64,000 bases of DNA from positions 1,736,001 to 1,800,000 of the forward strand of contig OY761615.1 of the NCBI GenBank assembly GCA_963664845.1, given 5' to 3'. Both the position numbers and the translations under genes were made by a program. The notes under the pieces are model-generated. The model searched no databases. It was not told the origin of the DNA and saw only the letters and a program-made list of their open reading frames with translations. This DNA is from CAIYTF01 sp963664845. GTDB lineage: Bacteria; Bacteroidota; Ignavibacteria; Ignavibacteriales; Ignavibacteriaceae. Numbering within the stretch: position 1 is the stretch's first letter; every line of letters starts with the position of its first letter. This document shows positions 52,043 through 61,391 of the stretch, one piece after another.

Positions 52043-54841
52043 TCAGAGTTTATAGGAAATAAGCAACGAGACCGATCTTCCCTGCCGGATATTCTCATAC
52101 ACGCCGTTATCCCTTGTGCGGATCCTGTCCTTATCTCCGAGATTCCTGATAGAAAGCTTAAGCTCGAACATCGAAGTAATAGGCTGATTGATGGTAAGAT
52201 CGACCAGGTCTACCGGTTCTTCATAGATATCCGATGCCTGGAATCCGACGGTTTGCAATCTTCTGCCGGATTTATTATAGAGAATATTAATCGATGTGCC
52301 CATCCAGGGATCTATATAGGATAAAGAAAGATTGAGACTATAGGGTGCCTGCCCCTGAAGCGGGCGGTAATAGGAAGTATCTCTCGTCGAGAACGAGTTC
52401 CCGGTGGTTGAGGTAACTTTTACTTTCGAGTCAACTATTGTGTAATTGGCTGATATAACAAAATTGGAAAGATAGTTCCCCGCAAACCCCAATGACTTTT
52501 TCACTTCAAACTCCCATCCGCGGTTTTCAGCATATTGGGAATTAAAATATAAACGCAGCGGTGTTGGCGCCTGTTGCATTTGCTCTTCAATTGCACCTGA
52601 AAAAACTTTGGTAAAATAACTCACCGCAAACACTTCGCCAATTTCGGGAAATACTTCAGCCCTGATATCGATATTCTTAATATATGCACGTTGCAAATTG
52701 GGGTTCCCCCCGAAACTTTCATTCAGCACGTAATCATAAGAAACGGTAGGCGCCAATTCTCTGAAATCGGGCCGGTTAACCGTATGATAATATGCAAAGC
52801 GGAAATTTGTCAGCTCATTGATTTTGTATATGAGATTAAGAGAAGGGAGAATGTCTATGTTTTTCTTTTGTTGTTTGCTGTATTTGCCATTGGGATCGTT
52901 GGTCTGAGGGACAAATATGTTCTTAAGCGAGTTTTCAAGCCGCGCGCCGCCTGACAGGCGAAACTCCTGCTGCATGATCATTAATGGCACATCCAACATC
53001 AGATAAGCTGCCAATAAATTCATTTCACCCCTATAGCTGTCTGTTGGTCTGTCATTTTCTGTCATATAGAAGAGCCCATTGGTTTGATTGCTTTTGGTTG
53101 ACATGAAATTCTGCGGCATATAAACAGAGTCGATAGGCAATTGAGCTATATGTGCATTATACCCCTTCAGGGCAACATCGAAATATCTGATCCGGAAATC
53201 AGTTTTCTTCTCCTCGTAATAGCCGCCAAATTTCAGTTTGCCATCGGAAAGCAGCAGCAGGACTGCCAACGGAACATCATTATCAAGCGCGTATGCAAAT
53301 GCCCTTTCGTTCATTTTATCCCATGATCGCTGATTCGTTGATATTTCAAACTGCGGATTGGGATTATCGTCAGATTGAAAGTCTGCAGAATAAAACACTC
53401 TCTTTTTATCCGGATTTTCTTTTACCGATGAAGCAACTGAAGCTCTCCAGGATATGTGCAGCAAGTCCTTGGCTGATTTATCACTCAACAAAAAGCGGTG
53501 TTCACCCGCTAACTGCCCGTTATAATTTGACCGTTGCGCCCAACTGATTTCATAGATTCTGTCGTTCTTGCTGTCTGCCTGTTCCACCACAGAACCAACA
53601 GAAACCTGATCGGATGATGATTGATTAAACGTGTTTCTGAAACTCAGCATATGTCCCCCGCCAAACTTATAGCTGAGATTTGCAATGGCTCCCCATAAAA
53701 CCGAATAGTCATCCTTGGCACCTGTATAAAAACGGGAATTTACGCCATCGTTCCTCGTCAGTTCATTCTTTTGATACGAATTTCGGTAAGTAAGGGCAAT
53801 AACACTTCCAAGCTGACTTGGCATCTCCTGCCCCTCACCAAACATGATCTGATTGGCGCTTGTTATTGCGAATGAAGAGTTAACCGGTGCGTGCGCTGAC
53901 TTCGGAGCCCAGGTATTAGGTAATTTCTTCCCAAGCTCATTATCGAATGCGAATGATGGGAGAGCCCTTGTGCCGTCATCAAACCCCAGCCAATCTTTGT
54001 TGCCGCCGAATGTCCTGTTAAATGAAGTCCCGGTTGAAAGCGTGTTATAAGTTGAACCATAATTGACTTTCAACGAGTTTTCACCCGGAAAATCAAGTGT
54101 CCGCATTTTCACCAGGCCGCCGCTGAAATCACCGGGCAAATCGGGTGAGGCACTTTTGATAACAGTTGTATTTTCAAGCAGGTTCGATGGCAACAGATCA
54201 AAGGAAAAGCCTTTCTTCCCGGCTTCGGTGCTGGTCACCACTGATCCGTCAATCATTGCCGAATTGTACCGGTCGGAGATTCCGCGGATAACCACGAATT
54301 TATTGTCCACAACCGTTAAACCGGTAACCCGCTTCAATGCATCACCGGAAGTTGCATCGGGTGTGCGTTTGATTTGTTCTGCGCTGATAATATCGCTTAT
54401 CTCGCCCATCTTTTTTCTTTCCGCAAGCACCGCAGCTTCTGTTGATTTTATTTTTATCGCGGTAACACTGATTTCAGCCAAGTTATAGCTTTCGTCGGCG
54501 AGGGTGAAGGTGACTTCCAATTTTGGTTTTGATATGACATACCCGGAAATGATCTTGGTTTGAAGGCCGACACCGGATACCCTGATGGTATAGGTCGCAT
54601 AGGGAATTTTATTGATTACAAATTTACCTTCAAGGTCTGTAGATGCGCCAAACCTGGTGCCTTCAATAACTATATTGATGCCCATTAAATTCTCGCCCGT
54701 TTTCTCTGACAGGACAACGCCTTTAAGCTGGCACACTTGCTTTTCCTGCGCCGGCAAATCTTTTACCGGGCACAGGGACAGAAGTATAATGTATAGCAAT
54801 AAATGAAAGGTTGTAGAAATAGTCCTGCAAAAATATTTCAT
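52043..54841 (-). CDS. Large TonB-dependent receptor with carboxypeptidase-like N-terminal domain
   Basis: The 932-residue protein has a signal peptide and a CarboxypepD_reg-like domain ('LKGVVLSEKTGENLMGINIV', 'STDLEGKFVINKIPYATYTI'). A plug follows ('SAEQIKRTPDATSGDALKRV', 'VVIRGISDRYNSAMIDGSVV'), then a long barrel ending in 'GRSVSLLISYKL'. It imports an unknown substrate across the outer membrane, driven by TonB. The beta-helix-like protein gene follows in the same direction at a distance of 312 bp. It lacks the SusD partner of polysaccharide systems, so a protein-, mineral- or phosphate-linked substrate is as likely as a glycan. Confidence 0.9.
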   Translation of the reverse strand: MKYFCRTISTTFHLLLYIILLSLCPVKDLPAQEKQVCQLKGVVLSEKTGENLMGINIVIEGTRFGASTDLEGKFVINKIPYATYTIRVSGVGLQTKIISGYVISKPKLEVTFTLADESYNLAEISVTAIKIKSTEAAVLAERKKMGEISDIISAEQIKRTPDATSGDALKRVTGLTVVDNKFVVIRGISDRYNSAMIDGSVVTSTEAGKKGFSFDLLPSNLLENTTVIKSASPDLPGDFSGGLVKMRTLDFPGENSLKVNYGSTYNTLSTGTSFNRTFGGNKDWLGFDDGTRALPSFAFDNELGKKLPNTWAPKSAHAPVNSSFAITSANQIMFGEGQEMPSQLGSVIALTYRNSYQKNELTRNDGVNSRFYTGAKDDYSVLWGAIANLSYKFGGGHMLSFRNTFNQSSSDQVSVGSVVEQADSKNDRIYEISWAQRSNYNGQLAGEHRFLLSDKSAKDLLHISWRASVASSVKENPDKKRVFYSADFQSDDNPNPQFEISTNQRSWDKMNERAFAYALDNDVPLAVLLLLSDGKLKFGGYYEEKKTDFRIRYFDVALKGYNAHIAQLPIDSVYMPQNFMSTKSNQTNGLFYMTENDRPTDSYRGEMNLLAAYLMLDVPLMIMQQEFRLSGGARLENSLKNIFVPQTNDPNGKYSKQQKKNIDILPSLNLIYKINELTNFRFAYYHTVNRPDFRELAPTVSYDYVLNESFGGNPNLQRAYIKNIDIRAEVFPEIGEVFAVSYFTKVFSGAIEEQMQQAPTPLRLYFNSQYAENRGWEFEVKKSLGFAGNYLSNFVISANYTIVDSKVKVTSTTGNSFSTRDTSYYRPLQGQAPYSLNLSLSYIDPWMGTSINILYNKSGRRLQTVGFQASDIYEEPVDLVDLTINQPITSMFELKLSIRNLGDKDRIRTRDNGVYENIRQGRSVSLLISYKL

Positions 54842-55903
54842 AGAATCTTTTCAGTCTCGTTATGTAAAACAATGCTCTCGATGGGGAATTGTATTAAACA
54901 ATACAATTGTTTCGCCCGTAAAAATACAACCTGAAACCGGCTGTAATGTTAAGGGAATACCAACAAATTGTTAAGAGTGATTGAGGCTAATGCGATTGCA
55001 AACCCTTGTCAATTGCCGGCATTGGGTAACATGAGGCAGGAAAGCGTTTTAAGCAATTTCTCTTTAAAGGCACGTGAAGACTGGCTATTAAACCGCTCAA
55101 TAATGGAGGCTTATTTCGCATTGGTGGCAGGGTGCTGTTGTAATTATGCTCAAGCGAATAAATTAGTAGTGTGAGCTTTCTGGCTTTGGTACTCAATTTA
55201 TTTGGGCGCGTTATAAAATTCTAAGTGTCAACTGCTTTATTTCTTTCTTTTATGTTATCTAACCATCTATTAATGAGTATTCCAGAAATAAAGGCAAATA
55301 AGTAACACTTATTGGAAAAATAACTTGAAAAGCTGTTTGGGTAGATACGCCCATATAATGTTTCCAAAATCCTGAACAATTGGCAATCGAATCGGCTGTG
55401 TGTTTTGCAAGAGCATCGAGGCCCTGGGTTGTTATAGTATCCATTACATGACCTATATAAATTATTGAATGTTAAAAATTTCATCAACAATCTTATTGGT
55501 TCAGTTTCTGCCACCATTTTCTTCGTTAATATTTATTAACCCGTCAACTTCTAAATATTATTTAATATTTTTTCTAAATAAAGGCCAAAGTTAATCACAA
55601 AATTCAAAGCAGTCATAGAATTTCTTCATTCGAGAAACCGAATTTTTCATCCACACCAAATTTGGTCTTATTAGTTTCAGGGGGTCGTTTTTTATAACAG
55701 GTCAGCATCCCAAAGCAATTTACATCAAAATCTATTTTAGGAACAGCATTTCACTGCAACAGCGAAACTCATTCTTCCCATCGACTGATTTGGTATTAAT
55801 CGAATGGAAAAATACTCCGCAGCTTTAAGCGATTCGTATGGACTAGGTTAAGATTTGGTGAATACCGATAAACAGTCAACATTCTACAACATATGATACT
55901 GAT
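54842..55903. other. About 1 kb without a convincing gene
   Basis: Several overlapping short frames exist, but none has a family or strong start, apart from the weak candidate at 55259-55444. No RNA gene or clear repeat is visible. Confidence 0.45.
55259..55444 (-). CDS. Possible small protein, unknown
   Basis: A 61-residue frame begins 'MDTITTQGLDALAKHTADSI' and has one hydrophobic stretch ('TAFQVIFPISVTYLPLFLEY'). AGG lies seven bases before the ATG. Nothing is known about it, it overlaps other short frames, and no neighbour supports it. It is more likely than chance only by a small margin. Confidence 0.25.
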   Translation of the reverse strand: MDTITTQGLDALAKHTADSIANCSGFWKHYMGVSTQTAFQVIFPISVTYLPLFLEYSLIDG

Positions 55904-56608
55904 TCATTTTTTACTGAGTCGGCTTAAGAATTCTGGACAACCACTTAATACGTATACTACCCGACCATCAAATTGGCTCATATCTGAAATGCATACACCA
56001 TAGTCTAAAAGAGAGGAATCACCGTCAAGCCCAACGAAATATTTACAATTAGTACAATCGCCATATAGCGGATCAGATTTTGGGACTTTCCAACGTACTT
56101 CTGCATTGGCTGCAAGCTGCCTCTCTTCTTTTTCCTCAGGGGATAATTCGTCAGGAGGTTCATTACCCCAAGTCTGAACTAAAGAACCCTTATCAAAGGA
56201 TAAACGTTTCCCATCTTTACACCTTATTCCCCACATAGGTTCACCAGAAGTCATTGACATTGTCCTAAGTCGATATCCATCAGAAAAAGAGATTATAAGT
56301 TCGGGAAGCTTTCCACCAAGCTGTATAGCTTTTACAATCAAGCCTTGTACGAATTTTATCCCTTTCTCGATATTAGGAAGACTATTAGAGCTTCCACATA
56401 TGATTCTTTTAGTTTTCTCAATGCGCCATTCAAAACCAGGAGAAATACAAGCTTCTCCGCTACAATAGTTTTGGCTTGGATATTCCAAAGGTTGAAGTTC
56501 ACCTAATTCCAGAAATAAAGCTGAGCCATATCCCTTCCATGTTAATGAAACCTTCATTCCTGCTAATGGAGAAACAAATTCATTAAATTCTTTTATTGAT
56601 ATTTTCAT
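55904..56608 (-). CDS. DUF3027-like Cys-motif protein of unknown function
   Basis: The 234-residue protein has no membrane segment or signal. Its N-terminal part ('GMKVSLTWKGYGSALFLELG') is rich in beta-strand signals. The C-terminus carries 'DCTNCKYFVGLDGDSSLLDYG', then 'VCISDMSQFDGRVV' and 'LSGCPEF', which together make a CxxC...C...C site probably for zinc. This pattern occurs in DUF3027-type proteins. It is isolated between two gene-free stretches, near a toxin-antitoxin pair. Confidence 0.7.
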   Translation of the reverse strand: MKISIKEFNEFVSPLAGMKVSLTWKGYGSALFLELGELQPLEYPSQNYCSGEACISPGFEWRIEKTKRIICGSSNSLPNIEKGIKFVQGLIVKAIQLGGKLPELIISFSDGYRLRTMSMTSGEPMWGIRCKDGKRLSFDKGSLVQTWGNEPPDELSPEEKEERQLAANAEVRWKVPKSDPLYGDCTNCKYFVGLDGDSSLLDYGVCISDMSQFDGRVVYVLSGCPEFLSRLSKK

Positions 56609-57106
56609 ATTTACTTTAATGCCTCATAGCGCTGCTTTTAAAGCTTTGCCTTTTCAGTTTTAATCGAGTAATAATTACAAATTCTCCAACACTTCATAAG
56701 GAAAATCTACTTATCTAATTATTATTATTTTACTTTTTCAAACCCGTCTTAAACCTTGTCCATCTCATTGGGCTCACTCTCCATATGACAGGCACAAAAT
56801 ATTGTATAAAAAGACACTAGTTAATTTTCATAAAAATAGTCAAATGTAGGGACTTAGCCATCTTAAATATCTTTCCAAAAACCAGAAGTTTTTGGAACGT
56901 TTAAAATTCTACTCCCAGAGTTTTCGCACTTCCGAGTAAGAAATTCGCATCATTCCTCACTAAATGTATTACTCAACTGTACTCTAAAATTCCAAATCCA
57001 TTTATTGAAGTAATCATTGGCTCAAGAGGGATTGCCCGTTGTTTAAGATGAATTCAGGTTGCACCCTGTTTGACTGCAGATTTGTCGTACGACCTAATGA
57101 TCCTGA
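56609..57106. other. Gene-free stretch
   Basis: Nothing coding or structured is seen in these 498 AT-rich bases between the hypothetical gene and the AbiEii toxin gene. Confidence 0.45.
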
Positions 57107-58021
57107 TTAAGATTTGAAAAGTGTTTTCTCAAGTTTTCGCATAGCTTCCAGATGCTTGTTTCGGCTCATTTTTTTTAAATTCAGCAACTTCCATTTTACG
57201 GCAGGAAGTTCCTCGATCCCAGGCAGACCAAGCAAATCCCAGTCAGGATTCATTGATTTGAAAGAAAGAAGAAACTGTCGCTCCGTATCAGTTAGTATGC
57301 CGCCAATCTCCGTAAATAGTCTTTCTCTAATTCCAAGTAACTCAACCAGTTCGATTACCTCAGTTACCATGGCCCGGAATTCCTGCTCAAATGCCGTGGA
57401 GATATCCGTGAAATTGGGGTTCAATAATTCGCTCATCGGCCTGTTGTGGCTTATTAAATAAACTATAAATGCTTTTCTTGTTGATTCGGTGATGCCTTCA
57501 TTCTCGTATAATAATTTTAAGTCAAAAATATCGCGCGGATGCTGCCGGTCTAACGCTGCGCAAATTTTCCCCGCGTACAGTTCTTCCATTACAAGCGACC
57601 TGACTTCAACGGAAAGCTCAAATAAATCTTCTCCTTTTTTGCAGAGTCTGTATTTAGTAGTAGGATAGACAGTCCCCCGGATAGTTGTGTTTGGCTCAAT
57701 TTTAACCGTAGCGCCAAGGCCACTAACAATCAAACCCATGGTCAGGAGTCCTGCTGCTTTCTTATAGATTCTAGTATCCGGCAGTAATCTCAAAATATTT
57801 TCTTGTATTCTCAATAACGAATCTGAGATTTCCTGCAAAGCCTCTTTTCTTGGGTTCATGGGCAGATAGACTAAGTCGATATCCACCGATAATCTTGGCA
57901 TATCCCTGACGAAAAAATTGATAGCTGTTCCCCCTTTTAGCGCAAAAGCACTTTCGCGGTTTACTATGGGCAGTATTCGCAATAATAATTCGGCTTGTTT
58001 GAAATATGAACTATTCCTCAT
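57107..58021 (-). CDS. abiEii: AbiEii-type nucleotidyltransferase toxin
   Basis: The 304-residue protein has the AbiEii nucleotidyltransferase core: 'FALKGGTAINFFV' (the GG-T turn) and 'RLSVDIDLVYLPM', with the two catalytic Asp in SxDxD. Downstream 'ELYAGKICAALDRQHPRDIFD' gives the K-x2-A--R-xxRDxxD part. In related systems the toxin adds nucleotides to tRNA acceptor ends and stops growth. This is the second gene of a type IV toxin-antitoxin operon, one base after the antitoxin stop. No truncation is seen. Confidence 0.92.
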   Translation of the reverse strand: MRNSSYFKQAELLLRILPIVNRESAFALKGGTAINFFVRDMPRLSVDIDLVYLPMNPRKEALQEISDSLLRIQENILRLLPDTRIYKKAAGLLTMGLIVSGLGATVKIEPNTTIRGTVYPTTKYRLCKKGEDLFELSVEVRSLVMEELYAGKICAALDRQHPRDIFDLKLLYENEGITESTRKAFIVYLISHNRPMSELLNPNFTDISTAFEQEFRAMVTEVIELVELLGIRERLFTEIGGILTDTERQFLLSFKSMNPDWDLLGLPGIEELPAVKWKLLNLKKMSRNKHLEAMRKLEKTLFKS

Positions 58022-58022
58022 G

Positions 58023-58766
58023 TTAGTCTGGGACAGTTATATTATATTTTTTATTCAATTTTCCGTTTTTTGCTATTTCTCTTTTCCCGCTTCCAAGATT
58101 GATCTTCAGCGGATCCAATTTTTCAAACCAGTCATGATGATATTTTTCACCAAGATAAAGAAACAGCCTTTTAGCTTTAATCGAGTTACAGTCTTCCAAA
58201 ATGCGTTGCACAGTTTCGCTTCGCAGTGTTGTCAAGGCTTCCATCACCAGACTTGCCTCTTCGAATGAATGAATCTTGGGGACCAGAAACAACATTTCCA
58301 AAATTGCCAACTCCGGGGATGAGCTCTTTATTAGAATATTATTCACTTCAACCAGTGAGAAGATTTTGGGATTATTATACCGGAATGCGTTAGTTCTGAA
58401 AAACGTTACCTTCTCCATCCAAGCCTGATTCTTAAACCAGGCAGGGAGCAAATCGGTTTCATTTCCGAATAGCTCAACTGTTTTTAGTTCAGGGGATACA
58501 TAATGAGTGAAGCCCTTCAGAGCCAGTGCGGTTCTTGCACCAACGTGAATTCTGTTAGCTGCTGATTTTTGCAAACAATAGAGTCCTCCTTCCCAATCTA
58601 CAGGATCATCCGATAACTTATAGGCACCTTTCCCCATAGGGTTCATCCACCCGGAGTTTGTATATATCTGTAACAACTGAGGGCTATAGCCGGATTCATT
58701 AAGTTCCCGCGACGATTTCACAGTTCCTTTAGGCCATTCCAGGATAAGCTGGTTTATTTTGCTCAT
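58023..58766 (-). CDS. abiEi: AbiEi-type antitoxin and autoregulator
   Basis: The product of about 247 residues has an N-terminal winged helix ('WPKGTVKSSRELNESGYSPQ', 'YTNSGWMNPMGKGAYKL') and the AbiEi C-terminal antitoxin domain ('GARTALALKGFTHYVS', 'LEMLFLVPKIHSFEEA'). It represses its own operon and neutralises AbiEii. An ATG at 58766 is taken as start. A GTG at 58796 would add ten residues but sits next to the operator. A perfect 26-bp palindrome lies immediately upstream. Confidence 0.9.
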   Translation of the reverse strand: MSKINQLILEWPKGTVKSSRELNESGYSPQLLQIYTNSGWMNPMGKGAYKLSDDPVDWEGGLYCLQKSAANRIHVGARTALALKGFTHYVSPELKTVELFGNETDLLPAWFKNQAWMEKVTFFRTNAFRYNNPKIFSLVEVNNILIKSSSPELAILEMLFLVPKIHSFEEASLVMEALTTLRSETVQRILEDCNSIKAKRLFLYLGEKYHHDWFEKLDPLKINLGSGKREIAKNGKLNKKYNITVPD

Positions 58767-58797
58767 ATTTCGTATATATTTAATGTATATAATCACC

Positions 58798-58823
58798 TAT
58801 TTATAAACCATGGTTTATAAATA
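58798..58823. promoter_or_regulatory. Perfect 26-bp palindrome, probable AbiEi operator
   Basis: The core ATAAACCATGGTTTAT is extended on both sides to 26 bp without a mismatch. It lies 32 bp before the antitoxin ATG. AbiEi-type antitoxins are known to repress by binding inverted repeats in their promoter, so this is a strong operator candidate. Confidence 0.75.
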
Positions 58824-59073
58824 CAGTGATTCATATATAATATATATAGATATTGGAGAATATTCAAACCATTTTTTTGTCGTCAATTCCCGGCAAAAAT
58901 ACATTATTGGAACAAATTTTGATCAGACTCTAATCTAACCGACACCGCCACTATTCCCCCAAATTTCCCAACTCCTTCCTCCCCATCCCCTCTTTTCCCA
59001 CAAATCTCAATTCTTTCATTCTGTTTTCCACCCATTAGCCGTACCTTTACACATTGAAAATGAAAGAATTACT

Positions 59074-60330
59074 GTGCAATCACCTATAAAACCATTTGAT
59101 ACGATTATCCCCCGAATTCATGATAATATCCGCGAGGCAATTGTCTATGCGTTGAGGCAAATATTCACCGAGAACCACTATTCCGACCATGTGCTGGAAC
59201 GCCTGCTGAAATCAAACCCCAAATGGGGCGCACGGGACCGGCGACTGATTGCCGAAACCGTGTTCGATATCACCCGCCACTGGCGCCTGCTTCTGGAGTC
59301 GCTTAATAGCTATCCGGATCCCGAACCTTCATCCGTTGTGGATGCGGTTGATTTTTACTTCTATTTAAAAGGGAGCAGCCGCCCGGACGTTGAAGAGCAG
59401 AACAAAGCTTACCAGACGCGCTATGAAACACTGCTTTCATCCCGCGTCAGCCGCGAATCCGTGCCCGACTGGCTTGACGCCTATGGAAGCGAACAACTGG
59501 GCACGGCAGTCTGGTCAAAAGAACTTGAGACGCTCAATCTGCCGGCAGACGTGTTTCTGCGTGCTAACACTGTTCTCACCACACGAGAGAAACTGCAGGC
59601 GATATTGCGGAAAGAAGATATTGAGTCCGCGCCGGTGGATGGAATTCCGGATGCATTGAAGCTTTCATCCCGGAAAAACGTCTTTCAATCCGAGGCTTTC
59701 AAAGCCGGGTTGTTTGAAATTCAGGATGCTGCCAGTCAGATGGTGGCCCCTTTTCTTGAACCGGGTGCCGGAATGCGGGTTATTGATGCCTGTGCCGGAG
59801 GAGGCGGAAAGACCCTCCATATTGCCGCCCAAATGAAAAACGCCGGCCGTATTATTGCTCTGGACACCGAAGAGAGGAAACTGACCGAACTTTTGCGCCG
59901 TGCCCGGAGAAATAAGCTATCTAATATAGAAGCAAGAACAATAACCTCCACCAAGGTAATTAAACGGCTTAACAACACCGCCAACCGGGTGCTGATTGAC
60001 GCCCCCTGTTCCGGGTCCGGAGTTATCCGGAGGAACCCCGACGCCAAATGGAAGCTTTCGCTTGAAATGATTGAGCGCCTTATAGGGATTCAGGCAACCA
60101 TTTTGAAGAACTATTCCGCTATGGTCAAACCGGGTGGGATTGTGGTCTATGCCACGTGCAGCATATTTCCCGCCGAAAACCAGAACCAGGTTGCTGCCTT
60201 CCTAAAGGACAATGACCAGTTCACCCTTTTTGAGGAGAGAAAGATACTCCCATCAGAAACCGGATTTGATGGATTTTATATGGCAAAACTGTTACGTGCA
60301 GCAGCCACTCCCCAGGAGCAGAATATATAA
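59074..60330 (+). CDS. 16S rRNA m5C methyltransferase, RsmB/NOP2 family
   Basis: The 418-residue protein has an N-terminal NusB-like helical region ('HYSDHVLERLLKSNPKWGARDRR'), then a NOP2/RsmB methyltransferase domain. Motif I is 'VIDACAGGGGKTLHIAAQMK'. The two catalytic cysteines lie in 'VLIDAPCSGSGVIRRNPDA' and 'IVVYATCSIFPAENQNQV'. It methylates a cytosine in 16S rRNA or a tRNA. The start codon is GTG at 59074, with a weak upstream site. It is transcribed towards the dcw cluster. Confidence 0.87.
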   Translation: MQSPIKPFDTIIPRIHDNIREAIVYALRQIFTENHYSDHVLERLLKSNPKWGARDRRLIAETVFDITRHWRLLLESLNSYPDPEPSSVVDAVDFYFYLKGSSRPDVEEQNKAYQTRYETLLSSRVSRESVPDWLDAYGSEQLGTAVWSKELETLNLPADVFLRANTVLTTREKLQAILRKEDIESAPVDGIPDALKLSSRKNVFQSEAFKAGLFEIQDAASQMVAPFLEPGAGMRVIDACAGGGGKTLHIAAQMKNAGRIIALDTEERKLTELLRRARRNKLSNIEARTITSTKVIKRLNNTANRVLIDAPCSGSGVIRRNPDAKWKLSLEMIERLIGIQATILKNYSAMVKPGGIVVYATCSIFPAENQNQVAAFLKDNDQFTLFEERKILPSETGFDGFYMAKLLRAAATPQEQNI

Positions 60331-60459
60331 AGCACTCAGAAATAAGCTGATTATTCCTTTGAATAAACCGTAATCGTGCATTCGAAAGAGATCAAAGCGA
60401 TAGCTTACATAAGCAGCAGGCATTACACCCCGAGCCTGTATTCAAAGTCAAAATTTCGA

Positions 60460-60498
60460 ATTTCTATCCGCGAAAATCCGTTTTAATCTGTGTTATCT
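60460..60498. repeat. Dispersed intergenic repeat, copy 2
   Basis: ATTTCTATCCGCGAAAATCC, then GTTTTAATCTGTGTTATCT. It matches the copy at 45867 except for a few transitions and other substitutions. A CCCGC-TCC-GCGGG palindrome follows about 12 bp later. Confidence 0.7.
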
Positions 60499-60904
60499 CC
60501 CAACTGGATCCCGCTCCGCGGGGCGTGTGCATTCTTTTCTTTTGATACGACTCAACGAACGCGAAGGTCATAGTCTTAATACAATAAAGCACTTAAGCGA
60601 AAAATTTGTTGTTATTGCAATTTTCGGATTCAACTGATTTCATTAAGCAAATCTGGAAGAATGACAGATCAATAAGTAAGTTGGGAATATGCTCAAGAGG
60701 ATATTTAGGGGTTAAAACGTTTAAAAATGAACGATTGTTTTTGATCAAACTGCATGCCGGAAAGCCTGACTGACTTGCTTTCCAAAAAACACGAAAATGG
60801 CCCTGTTTTCTTCGATTTTGAGCCCTGCGAACACCCCGTCTTCAACTAAAAAAAATAAGTGAAAAAAAATTTGACTTTGCGTACAAAATTCATGAATTTT
60901 GTCA

Positions 60905-60919
60905 GTGGTGAAAAGTGGA
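60905..60919 (+). promoter_or_regulatory. Two MraZ-type boxes
   Basis: TGGTG-AAAAG-TGGAA has two TGG-type boxes with ten-base spacing, as in MraZ binding sites (TGGxx repeated every ten bases). They lie just before mraZ, fitting autoregulation. Only two boxes are seen where three or four are usual. Confidence 0.5.
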
Positions 60920-60947
60920 AGTTTTTCCCACAGAATGGAGCAAAGTT

Positions 60948-61391
60948 TTGTTTAAAGGTTCTTATCTACATACAATCGATGCAAAAGGGCGGATTATCAT
61001 CCCCTCCAAGCTCAAAAAGGCCTTCTCGGAAGCCGCTGATGACACAATCATCATGTTGCCGGGCAAGAACCGCTGTATCGAATTGTACCCAAAGGATATT
61101 TGGCTGAAGATAGAGGACAACCTTGCCAGGCTTAACCCCAATGACCCAGATAACCTGAAAATTATCCGCTTTTACTCCAACAATGCTCACGAAGACGTTA
61201 TGGACCCTCAGGGAAGGATTCTCATTCCCGGGCATTTGAAGAAAAAAGCTGGCATCGAATCCGATGTTATTATCGTCGGAACCGTTAATTATTTAGAAGT
61301 GTGGAATCCTGAGGTGCGCAGCACAATGGTCAGCGATGACCGAGATGAGATTGATGCAATTGCTGCTACGCGCCTGCCATGGATCTTTTAA
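60948..61391 (+). CDS. mraZ: Division and cell wall cluster regulator MraZ
   Basis: The 147-residue product has two MraZ/SpoVT-AbrB-like halves: 'FKGSYLHTIDAKGRIIIPSK' and 'DPQGRILIPGHLKKKAG'. MraZ is a DNA-binding regulator that leads the dcw cluster. The frame extends upstream to a GTG at 60915. A TTG at 60948 matches the family start (MF-G-Y-H--D-KGR) and has GGAG seven bases before it, so it is chosen. The end overlaps rsmH by 13 bp. Confidence 0.9.
   Translation: MFKGSYLHTIDAKGRIIIPSKLKKAFSEAADDTIIMLPGKNRCIELYPKDIWLKIEDNLARLNPNDPDNLKIIRFYSNNAHEDVMDPQGRILIPGHLKKKAGIESDVIIVGTVNYLEVWNPEVRSTMVSDDRDEIDAIAATRLPWIF

Larger units (their letters stand above)
60331..60947. other. Intergenic region and promoter zone of the dcw cluster
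   Basis: It holds the second copy of a dispersed repeat at 60460-60498. Near 60871-60899 TTGACT and GAATTT lie 17 bases apart as a weak promoter candidate, and MraZ-type boxes follow at 60905. No gene is seen. Frames at 60859-61107 are shadows of mraZ. Confidence 0.5.
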
